This document shows, in pieces, positions 1 to 13,107 of a stretch of 64,000 nt of DNA. Positions within the stretch are counted from its first letter, which is position 1. Each line of letters starts with the position of its first letter. The notes beneath the pieces were generated by a model that made no database searches, had not been told where the DNA came from, and was given only the letters and a program-made list of their open reading frames with translations. The stretch spans positions 125,128 through 189,127 of the forward strand of contig VZTI01001283.1 in assembly GCA_013397865.1 (NCBI GenBank). Direction: 5' to 3'. Origin of the DNA: Struthidea cinerea. Lineage: Eukaryota > Chordata > Aves > Passeriformes > Corcoracidae. Made by a program: the position numbers and the translations under genes.

Positions 1-512
1 AATGGACTAGGAAAAATAATTCTTTACTGCACTTCAGTGCTCAGGACCCCTTCTGTCTATCTCTGGTTATTGCAATAGTGGAACTGTTGAGTGCTTCAAG
101 ACAACTACTTGTTCAATGGCTAATTTGGGTTTTTTTCTTCTGGACTCTTGATGAGCCCAATAAAGTGAAGACAAGTTAAAGAAAGAAGCTGAGTGTGAGA
201 CCTAGCATGGAAAGCTACGTTCAACACAATAGTTCTCCTTGGTCTTTGTTTCTAGGCATTGACAGGTTTGTATCTCTTTGCCTTTGGTTTCCTTGTGGCT
301 TGGTTTCTGAAGTTACTGCTCTGTAGGAGATTGATTGCCATACCACAGCTTGTTTGGATGAATAAGTAACCAGATTACATCAATTTTTGGCCGCTTAGCA
401 TTTCAGCTGCGTATCTATATATCATATAGAACCTAGAAACACGAGTAATTTGTAAATAATTTTTCTTTTTTCTTCCTCCCCCTCCTCCCTCCCTCCTTTT
501 GTTTCTGGAAAG
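1..512 (+). other. IPCEF1: IPCEF1 intron, 3' part
   Basis: Non-coding sequence upstream of the first visible IPCEF1 exon. The last 50 bases hold a strong pyrimidine tract (about 462-506) running into the acceptor. No repeat or exon was recognised here, and the 5' part of the gene lies outside the window. Confidence 0.7.
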
Positions 513-882
513 AAGGATCAGCAGAAGTCATCATTCACCTCAACTCTGTCAAGTGAAGCATCTTGTTCGCTCTCCTCTCCTGAAAGCACTTTCAACTCCC
601 AAGAATCATCGTCTTCCTTGACATCCAAAGTGGTTTATTCTGAGAGGCAGTCCTGGCTTGACCTGGTTAACAGTTCTGCCACAGAAGAGGGTGATCAGCC
701 TTTAACATTCTGCGTGCAGATTCATTCTGATGAGCTGACAGAAGTGGTCTGTGGAGATGCAGCAGAAAGGCAGGAAGTCTGGCTTTCCGAATCCAATGGT
801 GGATCCCAAACCTCTTACTTAAGTACAGATACACATTGTCTAGCTGTGCCAGATGCAACAGGACAGCGACCACTTGCCAAAG
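513..882 (+). CDS. IPCEF1: IPCEF1 coding exon, Ser-rich middle region
   Basis: Internal coding exon of the interaction protein for cytohesin exchange factors 1, a cytoplasmic and membrane-recruited adaptor that binds cytohesins (ARF6 exchange factors) and raises their activity. The frame is open throughout: a Ser/Thr-rich, low-complexity start (SSEASCSSLSSPEST), then SERQSWLDLVNS and a conserved-looking QPLTFCVQIHS block, and an acidic end. The acceptor follows a long CT tract. I chose the first AG after the tract (exon from 513), but a CAGCAG at 519-524 offers alternatives. The donor is AAAG|GTGAGC, leaving one base (phase 1), which joins exactly to the exon at 9955 to give Asp-Gln-Glu-Lys. 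The PH domain expected near the N-terminus is encoded upstream of the window. Identification rests on the following two exons, which are much better conserved; this exon matches the human protein only in blocks. Confidence 0.85.
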
Positions 883-3800
883 GTGAGCTAATGAGAGAGG
901 AGATTTTTGCTGCAGAGCCATGCAATATGAGAGTTACAGGTTTCCTTAACTCCCTTTCCCCTTCCTTCCTCTGTATTTGTCACTGAAGAGTTTTCCAGTG
1001 GCACATCATTTATAACAAACATTTAATTTATTGCACATTAGATATATAACCTAGTATCTGCTTGGTAGGTACCTTTACAACTTTTCTCAAATTGTATCTG
1101 TATGTTAGATCATAACCTCTGTATATAAATTTAGCATAGACATAATTTTATTAACAGTCTTTATTTCAATGCAGATGTCTTTTATTAGTCAGGATTGAAT
1201 CAAAATGCTGACAAAGTGTGTCACAGAATGGACATCCTAGCCAAAATGGAATATGTAGAACATGGTGAACACGGGGTTAGGTCAGTCCAATTTTACAAAT
1301 AAATGCTGTTGCATTTATGTGAAGTACATACTCCCTATTTGCTTCATTAAGCTTCTTTGTAATCAAGAGACAACAACTGAAATCCTGAATCAGAAAGTCT
1401 ATTAAGACTGGATTTTGTTTAAGCAAATAGGTATCTGCACAGTATCCTCCTACTGAAATGTACTGCTAATTAAAAAAGGTAGCATTGTTCCAGAATTTGG
1501 TCACTGTTACTGTTCATAGCTCTCCTGTGTCGCAAGGAAATAGTTCCTGCCTTTTGAGCAAAGCTACTTCTTTCTGAATTAAAAGCAGTTGAAGCCCAAG
1601 AGTTGTTCTTGGCATACAATTATTCTGCCTAGAGGGGTAATACATGAGGGAACAGAAATGTTCCTGTGCATCAGCTCTTCCCGTGATTCCAGATCCTTGT
1701 AAAGATTTGAATAAGTACCTTGTTGCTGAAAGAGAAGGGTTGTCTCAGCACAATGCAAAACAAAGGTGCATCTAAAAGCTTAGGCTGAAGGTAATGCAAT
1801 GCTGGAAAGAAACTGCACTGGAGTTGCTGGGAACTGAGGGTATTTCTCTGTAGGTGAACTTGACACTGAAAAAGGGTACTGCTATAAGGCACATTAGTCA
1901 CATTGTCAGTCCTCCTATTGTTTTACAAATATCAACACTTAGAAAGTTGGCATCCCTTTATGTTGTCGTATCTTTTCCTGATTAAAAAAAAAAAAGGACA
2001 TTAATCAAAGTACAATTTTTATCAAAAGTGGAAATTAACTTAGTGTTTTATGCTCACCTGCATTATCCATTTTCTCGGCTTCTCTGCTAGAAAATTCTGC
2101 AGCAAAGAAGATCAGAAAGAATTAAAATCCAGAGTGAGCATGTGTGCTGTTTCTATGTACTGGAAAAGAGTGCTGTGCTTTGAGAGAGTTACTGTGAAAT
2201 ATAATTCCCCTACTTCTGGCTTTGCAAGTTGTGAAAAGGCTGGGGCTGGCAGAAATGGAGTCCCTAACGAAAATGTCACAAAGACAATTAAATACATTGT
2301 TTTCTATAATTTTACCTTCTGGATTAAATTTGACAAAGTAATGTCTTTGGAAAATATTACCAGGGACTTTCAAGTGGATTGTTGGAATGTAGGTCATAAA
2401 TGGCATAGTGGCTTATAGATCCTGTTGACACAGATTCAGTAGTTGCTCTTCAGAAATCTAAACTTTTGCTTAGAATATGTTACTCTGGTATTGTCAGAAA
2501 TCCTGCAATATTGCGTGGCTTACTACTTTCCATTACAATGTAGGGGTGACAAATACTTTTATGGATGGTCATGGAATTAAATTAGCAAGACACCTTCATA
2601 ATCACTTAGAGTTTGACAGTCTCGATCGCACTAACCAATAAAAATGGGATTGCAATGTAAATCAAGGTACATTTTGGTATATTACTGCTGTGTGCAAGAT
2701 GGTTTAATTTTGCTAGGATTATTCCTGGGGAAATTAATTCTTCTGTTGCTCACTGCTAAGTTGATGGGCAACTCTGATGGCAGAACACAGAACACTTCCA
2801 TCCTAACCACAGTGGTGATCGCTGACAGAATTCCAGAAATAGATAATTTCGCCAAGACAGTCACTATGGAAACTGTATTACCTCACTAGTTATTGTCTGC
2901 ATCATAACCCATTGTTGACCAAGTAAAATGTGCACCATACACAGGTTTATCTTTCCTCTATCAGTCTGCATATTATGGGTTGGTATGGAGAGTGCTTCTG
3001 TTGGGGCCCTCCCATGCAACGGCCACTGAAAAAAATGAAGGAAATAATTTGCAGGGAGATTACTTCAATTTGAGAATCAGGCAGGTAAAGAAGGATTAAT
3101 GTAAAATATCAATTCACTTCCAAATGAAAGTTATCAAAAGGATGCAGTCCTGGTTCTGTGGCTTATCCCCCAAGAATTTCCATCTCCAGCTAGTTATAAG
3201 GATGTGCAAAAATACTGTGAGATGAATTCAAGTTGTTGGGTAAGATCTAGCCGCAAATTCTCCTGATTTACAATAGCTGGTAAGAACATCCTTTTTATCT
3301 GATGTGAAACAAGAAGGCATACCTCAGTTCAGTCGGTATTATTTGGTTTACAGTGCTTCTGAATAGTGCATTTCTGATATGTTTCAAAGTCATGAGATTG
3401 CACCCAGGAGGAGAAAAGTCCGTCTTGTGTTGACTTTTGTCCTGAAAGCACGTTCCCTGCGTGTAAAGATGGTCCTGCTGTTATCAGAACAGCTATGTAG
3501 TCTCTGATCCCTCTCCCCACAGAACCTACAGGTATGTCCATGCTCTCTCCTTCTCCTGGTAAGGATAAAAAAACCCTGCCACACTGTTTTCTGGCCATGT
3601 TCCTCATGGTAAAATCACATGAAGAATTTTTGGTTGTAGCTGATAAGGGCCTAGAGCTGAGGTGAAAATTTTCTAGAACTGAAGAGCACTTTTGCTGGAC
3701 AAAATCTAGAAATGGAGACCAATGTGAGAAAAGTTGGTACCTAGAAGGAAGAAAGAGTAGCTGTGGTTTTGTGGGAAGAGATTACCAAGAAAAAGTACAA

Positions 3801-5384
3801 AAACATTGAAGAAAACTTAGTGATGAGTTAAACAATGAAAGAAACATTTCTCAGAAATAAATAGATGAACGTCCATAAGAAAAGCTACAGATTCAAATAA
3901 ATGATAATGGATTATTTTTTCAACAAAAATTATTTAATGAACTCTGCTAAGCAGCTGTGAGTATCTGGTGCAAGGAGCCATAACATATGGTATTTTTACA
4001 ATCTTTCCAGCAACTCTTAGTGGTGCTGTGAACATTCTCAGCACTAATTCTCTGCACCAGTTACCGGGGAGAGGTTACATACCACAGAGTGATACAGAGG
4101 TACAAAGAAGGGGAGTCTATCAGTTTTCTCTTTTGAAAAGAGACCAACATTACACATCCATTTACTTTTTGGGACTATTTAGGACTTTGGTGATGCAGCT
4201 TGCTACATGCACAGTGACAAACGATTCTGAGCTGCCTGTGATGCAAAGAAACTGAAAGGTAAACAAGAAGCAAGCAAGAATACAAACAGCGATCTGACTA
4301 CGTGCGCTCTATCCAGAAGCTGGCCTTGCTCCCTCCAGGATGCCTAGACATGCTCTCCAGCCAAACGCCATCCTTTGTATTTCTTCTGGCAACCACTGGA
4401 ACTAAAAGTATCTGACATCTGACTGTGACCCACCACCATTATGGTCAAAAAATGTAACAACAAAAGTAAGCCCCAGGAACTGAGAGGTTATATAGAAAGA
4501 AAATAGGAATGTGTGTTTCTATTTATTTAGAGATCTACTGCAAAACAGTAAGATCCTTCTTTCTTGCATTTTCTGAGGGTTTCATGGCCATGTGAAGTTA
4601 ATGCATCTTGGCAAGGCGTTGTTATTTTACCACTTCTGGTTTATTTTACCTTAGCTCACAGTAGCTGTGGAAGATCTGGTGTGTGCTGATATTTTCAAAC
4701 CTAGACAGCTTTTCAAGTACCTCTTGGATTTTATCTGGGTTGGTTTTGTGGCAAGGAGTTGGTTAAATAGGAGCTGGAGGCATTCAATTCCTTCTGTTCT
4801 CAGAAATGACATCCTCTTCCTCTCTGGAGGCTGTCTGTGCCAGTAATAGCCAGAACAGATCGTCTGGTGTGCTCTGGCCCCTTTGTTCCTTCTGCAAAAG
4901 CTATAGAAAATAGCTAGGTCATGGCTGAGACTAGCCAATAAGTGTGCCTATGGTGAGAATAACTGTGTAGAGAAATAACTTGAATAATTATTTTGTTTCT
5001 CATCAAAACAGCCTTAGAAATCACAATGAAAACTGTGGTGCAATGGTTTTTCTGAACTCTCTGAAAAAGAGATACTTATTTATGTTGTTTCCAGTTCAGT
5101 CAGTTAATTAAAATTCTACCCCTCATTGCTGAGTCCACTATACTGTCAGACAGCAGCATCTAATTGTTCATGGTAACACAGTTTTCCTATTATTTTCTTC
5201 CAATCTTTCCTACCTTAGTTCTGCATTTGCCAGTGAGGAGTTTGCCTGAGCTATGTTCACCTAATTGAAATTTTCCCCATATTTTCTATTCCACAGTTAT
5301 GTGGGAAATGTGATTTCCCTGAGGTGACTTCATATTCCCGTTGAAAAGTCTACTACCACTATGGAGAAGGGCTAGGGGGTGGGG

Positions 5385-5401
5385 AGGTAGGTAGGTAGGT
5401 A
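5385..5401. repeat. (AGGT)n short tandem repeat
   Basis: Four perfect AGGT units inside an IPCEF1 intron; a short microsatellite. Confidence 0.8.
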
Positions 5402-6828
5402 AGGACAAAAATAATTTATGACTTTTTTTCCTCTGCTCTTCCCAGCCTTGGGTGCATGTGTTCTCTCCCACTGGCATCAAAAATTTTAGCAGAATCAGAA
5501 ACAGAGGGGCTGGCAAAGATACAAGAAGCTCCTAAGAGTAGCAAGAACAGGAGGAAGAAGCAGAGTTTTTTTCCCTGGGATTAATACACAACTGGGAGTC
5601 TGTGAAATCTGCATTACAGAATGGGAGAACAAATATTTACATTTCAGATAAATTTAGTCAGATACTTTCTTCTGGAGGTGTTTTTCAATGCAAAATGCTC
5701 TTTCTGCCAAACATTTCCAATTTCTATATCTTTGCCACTGGGAAACGATCAACTTTATTTTTCACAGCTGCTTTTTGAGAAGTTCTGGACAATTTCACTG
5801 ATGTAGGCTTAGAGAGCATTAAAGCTGAGATTTCAGACAGGCTCCTGTACTGATGCTCCAAGATGGGGAGTCTCAATACCTTAACGTCTCCAGCCTGTGG
5901 CAAGCTGGCTGACAGGAGAGCGGAAGCTGAAAATTGAGGAGGTGAAGAATAGGTGTGTTGAAATTCTGGCAGGTTGTTCTTGTCTGTGATATCTCCTGTT
6001 AGAAGGAAATTCCAGATAAATGGCATCAAGCCTCAGAATTGTGTTTTACTTCCCCTAAATCAGAATTTTTCAGTTGTGCCTGAAATACTATTACTACTCC
6101 AACCTAAAAGGTCTCTTTCACTCGACTGTGAAACTATCTCACTGCAGAACTTCCCTTTTCCTCATGTCAGTGGTTCTTTTCCGCTTTGTTCACTGTGGAG
6201 TCTGACAAAGTTAAAGAGATATACAACATTGCAACATTTTTCTAGAAGTGCTCAGAAGCTTTAGCAGGCTGCAAGGCTTGTGAGTGAAGGGCATGGTGTA
6301 GAATCCCAGGAAGACAGGTCCTTCCAGTGGCATCACTCAACAGAATTGCTTACAGTTAGTAGTGCCAAGGGAAGAAAAAAGTGCAACCATGCACGTGTTC
6401 CCCCTGATTGCATGCATCCCATCATAGATGCGCACAATGTGTAACATCCTTCCACTGTGGCCATTTCTTCCTTTCCACTAATCCTTCAGTAGGTCCTGGG
6501 AGAAAAATGAATGTGTTTTATCTTTAAAATAGGATGAGATAAAGAAATGCTGCAGTAGCATTTCAGTTTCCTAACTTGCATGACTGAGACAGAAAGTGCT
6601 TAGCTTGAGGAGTGGCTGGTGGAAGAGATAACTTGCTGTATTTTATTCTGAAGTGACTTTAAATGTGCCTGATGTGAGCTGTGTGACCCGGCTGGAAATA
6701 ATCTCTCCAGAGCAATGCTAGTGGGGTTCAATCTATCCAAATTATTAAGATTTTTTTGCCAGTGGAATATATCCATCCTTATAAAGCTTCAGAGGTTAAA
6801 AAAAAGCTCAAAGTAGGGATAGTACACC

Positions 6829-6842
6829 TTTTTTTTTTTTTT
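6829..6842. repeat. Poly-T run (14)
   Basis: Uninterrupted run of 14 T in an IPCEF1 intron. No recognisable retrotransposon body lies beside it. Confidence 0.8.
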
Positions 6843-7424
6843 GTGAGTCTGACACAGACAATCTGTTCATTTTTACACCAGGGCCTGAGCTTATGTACTA
6901 TGTGCTTTTTTGCACGTATTTTTACTTTGTGATAGAAAGCAAATATTTTGTAACAATTTGGTAGTATGGTCTAGACACCACCGGTTTCTTTCATGGGAAG
7001 AATCCAAATCACTGCAGCCTAGGAGTACAGAACTGGCAAATGCCTGTGCCTCTATTAGAGACTTTCTCCTCTGCAGGTCAGTGTTCTGACTCCAGGTTCA
7101 AGCAGTAGCAAGTTCTGTGAAAATGTGCCATGAATGTTTGAGAGACTGAGAGAACCTCCAGTCTGCTAAAGTCTTGAGTTACATTGCTTTATTTCTGTTA
7201 TCCAACCTTAATTTTCTCTCAGGTGTTTCATGGGAAAAACAAGCAAGCAGATTACAGGTAGGGCTTTCTTAGTATACTTTCGTGGCATTAAGAAATACTG
7301 GAAGGAATCATAGTGTGAGTGAGGTTAAATATATTTTCTTATCACAGATCATTTAATTGGGCTTGTTAACTGAATGCTAAATATAATGCCTCTGCTCTTC
7401 CTCCATTACCTCTCCCCCTTTCAG

Positions 7425-7525
7425 ATTTACAGCATCAATCTAGTGCATTCAGTGGCAGCTTCAAGCCTGCAAAACGTGGGCTTTTTCCTTCTGAACTTGG
7501 CTCAGGGATACTCAGGACACTGAAG
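7425..7525 (+). other. Candidate cassette exon within IPCEF1 intron
   Basis: A 101-base segment sits between a strong acceptor (CT-rich tract ending CCCTTTCAG) and a donor GAAG|GTAAAA. Entered from the 513-882 exon (phase 1) it stays open for 34 codons, reading DLQHQSSAF... to ...SGILRTLK. Both other frames contain stops, so the one open frame is the one that fits the upstream exon. However, it leaves in phase 0, whereas the exon at 9955 needs phase 1, so inclusion would shift the frame and end translation inside that exon. I do not recognise the peptide from the mammalian protein. It could be a minor or terminal-isoform exon, or chance. Confidence 0.3.
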
Positions 7526-9954
7526 GTAAAATTACAGATAGGTAACAGACAGTCTGGCCTCAGTTTATAGTAGTTTATTAGCAGACATATCCTTTGTCAA
7601 TAGCAACAGTATCTGCTTTTATGCAAATGCACAATATTAGGAAACTCTTATTTTTTAACTGTAGTTGAAATTCATCAAAGATGGAGACAAAAGTGCTGAT
7701 AACTCATAGCTGGCTCTACACAACCTGTAAGTTCCACACACCCTTGTTTTCCAACAGTTTGCTGAAATTCCATTTAGGTGCTTTGCTGCCACTTCCTTTA
7801 TCCACCTGATATGAAGAATCTGGCACATTCCTTTCCCTTTGAAATTACTCGACTGTGATTAATCCTTTGGAGAATGAGAATGGTGGAAGAATAAGAAATA
7901 GGAGAGGAATTTCAGGTTGCAGTCTTGAAAGACTGTAGGAGCCAAGCACACTTTGCTGGGCAAGTGCATCATCTGGGAGACTTTTCCTGGTCTTTTCTGA
8001 CTTTGGCTCCATCTTCTTCTGTTCCGAATGTTACTGTCCTCCCTACAGTTACCCACAAGTGCATGGAAGATATCAGAATACTTAGTGAGGAAGAAGAGTG
8101 TTCAGTGAGGATGTTTTCTCATGCTTGCTGCTTTGTAACCCTTTTAGGACACTGAGGAAGGTCATGAGTTAGCCTCAAAAGGTGTCTGGAGCAGGGACCT
8201 TATGTCCCCTGTGGGTTGACTTTTTCTAAAAGTTGCTGGACAGGATTGAAGCAACTTTTTTTTCTTCTTACACACTCTTTCTTGGATAGCTGGTAAAAGT
8301 CACTTTATCCCTCAAAGTGTTATAGTCCTGTCTGGTGATGTCTAGAGTAGAGTTGAGCCAGTCCTGTGCAGAAGCTGCCTAATGAAGCAAACAGCTGCTT
8401 CATCCCAAGAAAGTAGGCAGGAAACTAGTTATTACGGGCCCATGGCATGAGCCAACAGTTTTCAGGAAATACTACTGCCGTGTATTATGCCTTACACTTC
8501 CATTTTTTTTCTGTTTCCTGCAGCTTGTTAAATATACAACAGTTCGCCTTTTCCTCCCCCAGCAATTTACCAATGTTGGAAGTTATATTTAGTTTTTGTC
8601 AAGTTACAGTAGGCTTTTTATAATCACACAGTAGTGAAGAATAGGCCAGCAGCACAGTGAAGGCAAATATTTGCAGTGTATCATAAACCTTTCTTGTAAC
8701 CTAAATATTTAGAAAGAACAGAGATGTAGGAGGATGCTCTATAAAACATGGAAAAGATAAGAAGCAGCCTCCTAAGCATGCTGACATATTGCAGAAGTCT
8801 TTTTGCTGCAGCATGAGTGAGCAAAAGGACTTGTTCCTTTTGTTCAGAATATATTTGCTGACTGCAGATGATTTACAAAAGTAAATGTTTAACTTTTCTT
8901 TAAAAGAAAAAAGTGGGAATAGGGAGGACTGCAGTTGAGAAGAAACAACACCACTACCCCCAGTGATACGAACCCAAGTGTTATCCAAAGTGGTTCTTGA
9001 GGGAGTCATTAGCCCCCTGAAAACAGTAATAGCTGTAAAGTTTTCCTTTAGATATCACTGATGCTGTGTGGACTGAAGGACAAGAAGCGAGTTGTGCAGT
9101 CTGTTGCTAAAAATGGCCTTCTGCCAAAACGCCCCTACATATGCCTGGCACGTTTTTAGTTTCTGTCTGTTCATTTTTAAGTTGTTTTATTCTGACAAAT
9201 GCCTTTGCTTCAATTTTCATCTTATTTTATGCTATTCTCAGCTGTTTACTTGCTTTTCCTTTCATGTACTCTCTGTCTTGGAAGATGGTCCTGCAGAGCC
9301 ATCAGAATAATTAAGGTGGAGATAATCAAGGCTTTGTTGTGAGGCTTTACAAACAAATTCTCTGCTGCAATCTGTGAAACTCAGGGCCAAGACATTGGAT
9401 GCCCCAAGGTTCTTGCTTTAATCTGTTTTCTAGGGACCTTCTCTTGGGGCCCCTGAAATGTTTCTACATTTCATTTAATTGCTCAATTTTTTTAAACTCT
9501 GTTTCCAATAATTACCAAGACCTGGTGATGAATCAGCATACCAAATAGAATTTGCCTTTTAAGTTTCCAGGTAGAAACATAATTCACGGTGTGTAGCATG
9601 TAGGGAGGGGTGAATGGACGTAGATGCTATAGAGTTGTTTCATTCAAACAGAGTTACAGACAGCTGCTCAAAGTCTGTGATATATTCAGAGCATTAAAAG
9701 CAGCACTCTGTTAGTGGAAACACAGGCTCACATCTGTTGGATCATTACCCGACTCTTAATAACATTTGAGTTTGGAAGTATGTCTTTCTCATAGGCATTG
9801 TTACCCTAGAAATTACCCTAATTTCCCTTGGTTTTAACTCTAATACCATTACTTTTTGACTTTTTTGAGAGCCTTCCTGCTGGCTGAACATAACATTTCT
9901 GTTATCTTCTGCTACGTTCACCTTCTCATACCCAGTTTATTCTTTTCTTTGCAG

Positions 9955-10148
9955 ACCAGGAAAAATGTGATGATGATGATGAGATGGAAAGACTTTACAA
10001 GTCGTTGGAGCAAGCAAGCCTGTCTCCCATTGGTGATCGTCGACTGTCAACTAAGAAGGAGCTTAGGAAGTCATTTATCAAGCGCAGCAAAAACCCCTCC
10101 ATTAATGAGAAACTCCACAAAATTCGAATGCTGAACAGTACATTAAAG
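9955..10148 (+). CDS. IPCEF1: IPCEF1 coding exon, conserved C-terminal domain part 1
   Basis: Coding exon (194 bases) with acceptor TTTCTTTGCAG and donor TTAAAG|GTGAGT. Read with one base carried from the upstream exon it gives an acidic run (DDDDEMERLYKSL) followed by EQASLSPIGDRR, a basic KKELRKSFIKRSKNP stretch and NEKLHKIRMLNSTLK. These blocks match the C-terminal region of IPCEF1 as I know it from mammals nearly residue for residue, and this is the main basis for naming the gene. The exon ends on a codon boundary (phase 0), matching the start of the last exon. The basic, helix-prone character fits the protein-interaction role of the C-terminus, although which residues touch cytohesins cannot be seen from sequence. 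Confidence 0.95.
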
Positions 10149-10977
10149 GTGAGTTTGCAGATCTTGCCAAGGAAAAGCTTGAGAGAAAGAAAGATTTTGG
10201 CTGAAAAAAGAAGCAGCATAGACTTCAGCCAAACTCTAATTACGTATTTACTGAAAGCCCCAGAGAATTTTGTTAAGTTTTTGAATTTTTTTCTGCTTCG
10301 TTGTGAATACTGATCTGTGTTACGTTGTTCAATTTGAACTGGAAGCAGAGGCAATAGCTCAGGAGGGACTCTTCTTGCAGAAGTTCCAGCCCATTTGGGA
10401 AATTTAATAAAGAAATCTTCTCTTAGTTAACTGGAAAAACTTGCAAGCTCAGCTAAATGCATGAAACAGGGGAGCCTTAAAAAAGGAAGAGCAGACAAAA
10501 TACACTGATGATAAAGTACATGAAAATGACCCTGAGCCAAAAAAAGTTTTCCTTATGTGATTATTAGAGAATGTACAGGATGTGCCAAAGCTATTGTAAA
10601 GACCTCCTGTAACTAAAATATTTTTAATAACAAAAGCATCCTGCTTTTATGTTGGAAACATATCACAAACTGGAGGGGTGCAGGGGTTCAGGAGATGTTC
10701 CGTGAAAGGGCCGGTAAATCTGTCTGGAATATGGGGATTTATGGAGCTGTTTACTTGCCAGCATCAAGCGTTACAGGATTTCAGAGCCTGCTTCTGAATG
10801 GTGCTGAGGGAAACAGAAAGCTTAACCATAGCATTTGTGTTGTAAGGAGATGAAAGAATAAATGCAAACTTGAGGCTCCACTTGTTTCTTTTCATATGCA
10901 TTTGAAGCAGGAATTGAGTATCTTGTTTCAAATGCATGTATCTGGCGTCAAGCACTGTGAGCTGGGGAAATGCGTGT

Positions 10978-11042
10978 AAAATGGTTGGACTTGATGATCA
11001 TAGAGGTATTTTCCAAACTTAGCAATTCCATGATTCTAAAAA
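10978..11042 (+). mobile_element. CR1 LINE 3' tip
   Basis: A short fragment carrying the terminal CR1 signature: GTTGGACTTGATGATC, then GAGGT..TTTCCAA, then the CCATGATTCT tail. It is a severely 5'-truncated CR1 copy in + orientation inside the IPCEF1 last intron. The non-coding 3' end is all that remains. Confidence 0.8.
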
Positions 11043-11620
11043 CTTATCCTATCATCACAGTCATTAGTTTGATTATTAGTTGCAATGGGAGGCTTGGCTT
11101 TGGCACCTCAGCCTGTATTGAAATTCCTGAAAGGCACAATTGTAAAGGGAACTGGGGAGAGAGGCATTTGTCCTGACTCCATATGAGACCTGGTGAAGTC
11201 TCTCCTTAGTATCAAAGAGTTTTCAGTGATATGGCAGTGACTATAGAAATACTCATTTGCATCAGCAATAAAGGGAGCCCACCACATAACAGAAAGTTAA
11301 TTTAAAAAGTGTGCGTATTATATAGGGTAGGAATCTTCATACAGCAATGTTCTGCAAGGTTTTCCCTGACAAGAGCCTCACTAATCAATCTAAGAACCAG
11401 TTAGTACAAAATGGAGTTGTATTTTGTGGCAGAGTCATTTTCATTAGTATGGAGCTGAATGGAAGCCTTAATGTCAGACATGAGCAAGGAGGACAACAGT
11501 GCATTGATTTAGCGTGGGAGTATTATATAAGTTATGATTAACTTAGGCTTGTCCAACACTTGTATTTAATATGGAAAAATAAGTTTTGGAGTGTTCATAA
11601 CATATAAAATGTGTTGATCT

Positions 11621-11688
11621 CTTTTGTTGGTTTGTTTGGTGTTTTTTTGTTTGGTTTTTTGGGTTTTTTGTTTTTGTTTTTGTTTTGC
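11621..11688. repeat. G/T-rich low-complexity tract (GTTT)n
   Basis: About 70 bases of imperfect TTTG/GTTTTT repeats on the + strand, within an intron. A similar tract lies at 15809-15860. Confidence 0.8.
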
Positions 11689-12789
11689 TTTCTTTAAACT
11701 AAGAAACTGGAGTATTGACAAGACAAATATAGCACAGACACTTTCTCATAGACACAAACAGATTTCTGTACACAGCAGTGTTTAAGTTAGCCTGTCTGAG
11801 AGGCCTGCAGTGGGAAAGTGCCATATTCTTTACATCAGTGGAATTACGTGCTTTTAAAGTCAATTTTCCTAATGTATAATATGAGATATGAGATAATTGG
11901 AAATGATCTACTGAAAATTTAAAAATCAGGAATTTTTTGCTTCTGATCCATATGTACGCAACTTTAATTAAAACCCTATTAGTTTGAGAAGTGATTTATG
12001 CAAGTCTCAGCGCAATTTTAATTTTAGACTTTTAACTCTACATATTTAACAACAGATTAATGTTGCTGCCACAATATATCATTAACAAAACATGCTTTGA
12101 ATACTTTGGAAGAGAGGGAAGCTATGGGCAAATGCATCACAGTCTTAGTGAATGTGGGAAATAGTTTTAGCGCTACAGGAGAAATTCCACGGCATGACTT
12201 CTTGCCACCAAGTTTGCCCAATAGAAATATTCCTCTCCCTTCTACCTCCCTATCTCCTCTCTTCTTCTCTTAAGCTAACTGCACATATCTCTGCATCAAT
12301 GCCAGAAGTCTTCTTAAAAGGGCTGGCACAGGGTCTTGAGGGTAGGACGTGTGTAAACTACACCTGAACAAGCTTTTGAGTTTAAAAGGCAGCTAAGGCA
12401 CCACAGAGATTGGAGCAGTTGAACTTTTCTTAGAGTAGTAGTGGGATATGGATGTATAAATAGCTGATTGCTGCTATCAGAAGGTGAAATGAATGCGTGG
12501 GAGTCCTATCAAGGTGTTTTCAAGGCAGCCACCAGCACAGGGTGTCCTCGGGTGTGATGAATGAGTAGCAGCAGGAGAAGATGATAAGAACTATTCCATT
12601 GCTTTCACACACAGACTGGAGGGATGGAGCCTGGCAAAAGTTGTTAAGGTTTGTTAGTGTAGCATGGTGCCTCCATTAAGAAATTACACCTACTAACTAA
12701 GGCTTCTCTATCCTGTGGTCCATTGCATGGATAGGCAATGTGGGCTGGAAAAGTAAAGTGGTTTGTTATGCCACAACATGCGAGGACAT

Positions 12790-13107
12790 CAAAGAACATC
12801 AATACGTGAAAGGAGGGTGTAATGAAGACAGAGCCAGGATATTTTCAGTGGTGCCCAGTGACAGGACCAGAAGTGATGGGTTCAAACCAAAGGTTTCCCC
12901 TGGATATCAAGAAACACTTTTTTACTGTGAAGGTGACCGAGCACAGGTTGTCCAGGGAAGGTGTTGAGTATCCTTGCAGATATTCAAGAGTCATCTGCAC
13001 ACAGCCCTAGGCAGCCTGCAGTAGGTGGCACTGTTTGAGGAAGGGTTTTGGACCAAATTACTCCCAGAGATCCCTTCCAAGCTCAACCAGTCTGTAATTC
13101 TGTGACA
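12790..13107 (+). mobile_element. CR1 LINE 3' UTR fragment
   Basis: About 320 bases matching the CR1 3' UTR in + orientation. Recognisable pieces in order are TTTTCAGTGGTGCCCAGTGA, ACAGGACC, TTTTTACTGTGAAGGTGACC, GATATTCAAGAGTC, GATCCCTTCCAAGCTCAACC and the terminal TGTAATTCTGTGA. It is 5'-truncated and diverged, with no coding part left. Confidence 0.9.

Larger units (their letters stand above)
883..9954 (+). other. IPCEF1: IPCEF1 intron (9.1 kb)
   Basis: Intron between GTGAGC at 883 and GCAG at 9951-9954. It holds a candidate cassette exon (7425-7525, listed separately), a short (AGGT)n run (5385-5401) and a 14-T run (6829-6842). No transposable element was clearly recognised. Open frames in this stretch lack splice or codon support. 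Confidence 0.8.
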
